A DNA stretch of 35,139 nt, from contig LOEZ01000095.1 in assembly GCA_001516055.1 (NCBI GenBank), positions 1-35,139 on the forward strand, in the 5' to 3' direction. Positions 33,456 to 35,139 of the stretch are shown one piece after another. The notes beneath the pieces are model-generated. The model was not told the DNA's origin, did no database searches, and saw only the letters and a list, made by a program, of their open reading frames with translations. How positions within the stretch are numbered: position 1 is the stretch's first letter; each line of letters starts with the position of its first letter. Source of the stretch: Gracilibacter sp. BRH_c7a. GTDB lineage: Bacteria; Bacillota; Desulfitobacteriia; Desulfitobacteriales; Syntrophobotulaceae. The position numbers and the translations under genes were made by a program.

Positions 33456-33845
33456 CTACCTTCCAAACAAATCGCGCAAATGATTTATGCTCTCGGTGTA
33501 ACAACCAACTACAATCATCCCAAAAATAAAAGTGGAAGCAACTGTCTCTATCATATGGCTGAAACGCACACTAGCAATTGGGAGTAGCGGATTCTCTAAA
33601 ATGTGACTAAGGTTCTGCGGAATACTGAATATCAGTCCCGCCAGGAGAATAAAGAATAACGCTACTGGAATTCCCATAATAAATAAACGGGGCAAGAGTT
33701 CAGCACCGACGGTAAGATCAGACAGAAAATACCATGTCTCGATTTGCATAACAAATGTCACCGTACCATAATAGGCAAAGGATAATCCCAAGGCCAGTTT
33801 CCAGCCTATCCAGCGAGAATTTAAGATTAGTCCGGTTATAAGCAA
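33456..33845 (-). CDS. Small membrane protein of unknown function, start unclear (129 aa)
   Basis: Three to four hydrophobic segments are visible: WKLALGLSFAYYGTVTFVMQ, LFIMGIPVALFFILLAGLIF, and ETVASTFIFGMIVVGCYT, with a WYFLSDLTVG loop. I do not recognise it. The only usual start in frame is a TTG at 33845 with no ribosome site, and a TAA lies eight codons upstream, so the 5' end may be lost or the start unusual. It ends 4 bases after the convergent ABC exporter gene. It may be a remnant of a longer protein. Confidence 0.45.
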   Translation of the reverse strand: MLITGLILNSRWIGWKLALGLSFAYYGTVTFVMQIETWYFLSDLTVGAELLPRLFIMGIPVALFFILLAGLIFSIPQNLSHILENPLLPIASVRFSHMIETVASTFIFGMIVVGCYTESINHLRDLFGR

Positions 33846-33943
33846 GGTGTTGATTATACATTCTTTTTACATAAATCATTTAGTTCGGAAAATAATACTC
33901 AGGTATAACTTTAAATCTTGCGTCGAGCGAAAGGATATATACT

Positions 33944-34870
33944 ATGTCTGCTGCTAATAGATCCTACGGTACAGAAAAATTAGCCCGTTTGCGGACGGCA
34001 ATTCTACATAAGCCAAACCAATCGCTTCATCTTGTAAACCAATCCAACTACCAAGATTACCTGTTCAGCTTCCCACCCGACATCGAGCAATATCAGCATG
34101 AACATGATCAATACGCTGATCTCCTGCGCTCTCAAGGAGTAGAAGTGCTGGAACTCGAGGATTATGTTCAGGATAACAAAGTCTTGATACCGACTCTCCC
34201 CAATCTACCTTATCTCAATGATAGCTCCGTAATTACCAGTCAGGGAGCCATACTCTCCAAAATGTGCCCGGGAAGCCGAGCTGGAGAGGAATTAGTGGTT
34301 AGGGAAGTCCTAGATAACTTAGGGATCCCCATCTTTCATGCCTTTGAGGGTGACGCTGAGTTCGAAGGATGTCTAGTCATTTCTCCAGACATCCTCTTCA
34401 TAGCTGACACAGAGAGACACAGCCGCACAACTATAGAAGGCTTCTTTAATAAAGCCCTGGAACTTTTCCCTGAAATTATCTTCGCTGAGATACCTCAGGA
34501 AAGAAGATATATGCACCCCGATATGATATTCGGTAGAATCAGTGATAATCTGGCTTTGGTCTACCCACCTGCCTTTATCAAGACTTTTCTAATTACTAAA
34601 AAACAGCGTACAGAGATAAATCTCAAGAACTATCTTGCTAAGAAAGATATGGAACTAATCGAAGTCTCCGACCAAGAACAACAAAAATGGGGTTGCAGTT
34701 TCGTCGTCCTGCAACCCAACATTTTCATTCACTATGATATCTCCCTTAATCTTAAAACACAGAACCAACTCAGCCGCAGAGGAGTAGAAATTATCGAATT
34801 CCACCCCGATGCTCTCTTAGCCGGAGGCGGGAGTCTTCATTGTCTGACTTTAAGGGTATGGCGAGAGTAA
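33944..34870 (+). CDS. Arginine-deiminase/amidinotransferase-family enzyme (308 aa)
   Basis: The pentein-fold residues are all in place: PNLPYLND with D93 (the FTRD position), EGD at 135-137, SRTT at 160-163, YMHPD with H191 and D193 (catalytic His and Asp), and GGGSLHCLT with the nucleophile C300. The layout is closest to arginine deiminase and dimethylarginine dimethylaminohydrolase-type proteins, which hydrolyse guanidino groups. At 308 residues it is shorter than standard ArcA (about 400), lacking the extra helical domain. No carbamoyltransferase, carbamate kinase or antiporter is adjacent, so a classic ADI pathway is not indicated. The substrate is open. Confidence 0.85.
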   Translation: MSAANRSYGTEKLARLRTAILHKPNQSLHLVNQSNYQDYLFSFPPDIEQYQHEHDQYADLLRSQGVEVLELEDYVQDNKVLIPTLPNLPYLNDSSVITSQGAILSKMCPGSRAGEELVVREVLDNLGIPIFHAFEGDAEFEGCLVISPDILFIADTERHSRTTIEGFFNKALELFPEIIFAEIPQERRYMHPDMIFGRISDNLALVYPPAFIKTFLITKKQRTEINLKNYLAKKDMELIEVSDQEQQKWGCSFVVLQPNIFIHYDISLNLKTQNQLSRRGVEIIEFHPDALLAGGGSLHCLTLRVWRE

Positions 34871-34900
34871 AAAGAAAATAAAAAAATTTTATTTTCTTTT
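34870..34900. repeat. AT-only hairpin after the deiminase-family gene
   Basis: Perfect 14-base arms (AAAAGAAAATAAAA and TTTTATTTTCTTTT) enclose three bases directly after the stop codon. The stem has almost no GC, so it would be a weak terminator. Confidence 0.55.
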
Positions 34901-34963
34901 GAAACTTTTTAACTTATTATGTGTATTAATGCACATAGAAATAAAAAAGGATGGGCGAGCGCT

Positions 34964-35139
34964 TTGGATTCATCAGACGCAAGTATCCTTAAAATCTATA
35001 ACAAGAATAAACATCAAGGGTTGGAATTGCTATATGAACGGTATAAGAAATACATTTATACCATCGCCTACCATTATGCCGGCAATCGAGAAGATGCCCT
35101 TGACTTAACCCAAGAAGTCTTTGTATCCATTTTTAAATC
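34964..35139 (+). CDS. ECF-type RNA polymerase sigma factor, partial (C-terminus outside window)
   Basis: The frame runs open to the window edge. It reads LDSSDASILKIYNKNKHQGL then ELLYERYKKYIYTIAYHYAG and NREDALDLTQEVFVSIFK, the sigma-70 region 2 signature of ECF sigma factors, including the DLTQEVF motif. The start is TTG at 34964, placed by family length; AAGGA lies 12 bases upstream, longer than ideal. An in-frame ATG at 34919 has no ribosome site. Only about 58 codons are visible. A cognate anti-sigma gene, if any, would be outside the window. Confidence 0.8.
   Translation, partial: MDSSDASILKIYNKNKHQGLELLYERYKKYIYTIAYHYAGNREDALDLTQEVFVSIFK

Noticed and set aside
34899-35108. 69-codon open frame on the plus strand
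   Set aside because: It is in a different frame from the clear sigma-70 region 2 coding sequence that covers the same bases.
1-35139. CRISPR arrays, tRNA or rRNA genes, known riboswitches, phage genes
   Set aside because: No regularly spaced repeats, cloverleaf sequences, rRNA stretches or phage structural genes were recognised by eye; small structured RNAs cannot be fully excluded without a covariance search.

Overview
The window looks like chromosomal DNA of a low-to-mid GC, Gram-positive anaerobe of the Clostridia, most like the Peptococcaceae / Desulfitobacterium group. This is inferred from strong AGGAGG-type ribosome sites, TTG and GTG starts, compact terminator hairpins with U-tracts, and gene content: a 12-TM LuxR regulator, a TAXI-TRAP transporter, the UPF0237-UPF0210 pair, a butanol-dehydrogenase-like enzyme, and a Tat-exported four-cluster Fe-S protein with a b-type cytochrome. 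No tRNA, rRNA, CRISPR array, transposase or integrase was seen.

Layout. 1-3124 (minus) is a six-gene operon of small membrane/envelope proteins. It starts with a 94-aa internally shortened LemA-like protein, followed by a DUF3592-like protein with a zinc ribbon, a PH-like membrane protein, a Yip1-like protein, another multi-TM protein, and a secreted protein cut by the window edge. 3345-4772 is a membrane-bound LuxR-type regulator. 4973-5419 is ytoQ. 5519-11251 (minus) is a sensory block: PAS/GAF histidine kinase, receiver-PucR/CdaR-type response regulator, and a Cache chemoreceptor. 11357-11560 is a 204-bp dead copy of the 3' end of the UPF0210 gene that sits intact at 21702-23060.

Between these two copies lies a roughly 10-kb co-directional unit (21364 down to 11659): LacI regulator, fused TRAP permease, TAXI binding protein, metallo-beta-lactamase-fold hydrolase, glycosidase-like TIM-barrel protein, beta-propeller protein, and a divergent SLC13/DASS permease. 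Its promoter lies between TTTTGAAC-type palindromes that are good LacI-family operators, and a terminator closes it at 11566-11610. It reads as an import-and-catabolism island for an unknown carbohydrate or sugar-acid-like compound, bounded by direct repeats. This is the best candidate for an undescribed system here.

23108-24690 holds the UPF0237-UPF0210 pair and a divergent iron-type alcohol dehydrogenase. 24706-27527 is a MacB-like ABC efflux unit (adaptor, ATPase, permease). 27680-29554 carries two GNAT-fold proteins. 29734-31459 is a cytochrome b / Tat Fe-S protein pair without a catalytic subunit. Its sigma-A-like promoter is overlapped by a TACCC/GGGTA site resembling CsoR/CstR-family operators. 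31701-33452 is an ABC exporter, 33456-33845 a small membrane protein with no good start, 33944-34870 an arginine-deiminase/amidinotransferase-family enzyme, and 34964 to the edge the start of an ECF sigma factor.
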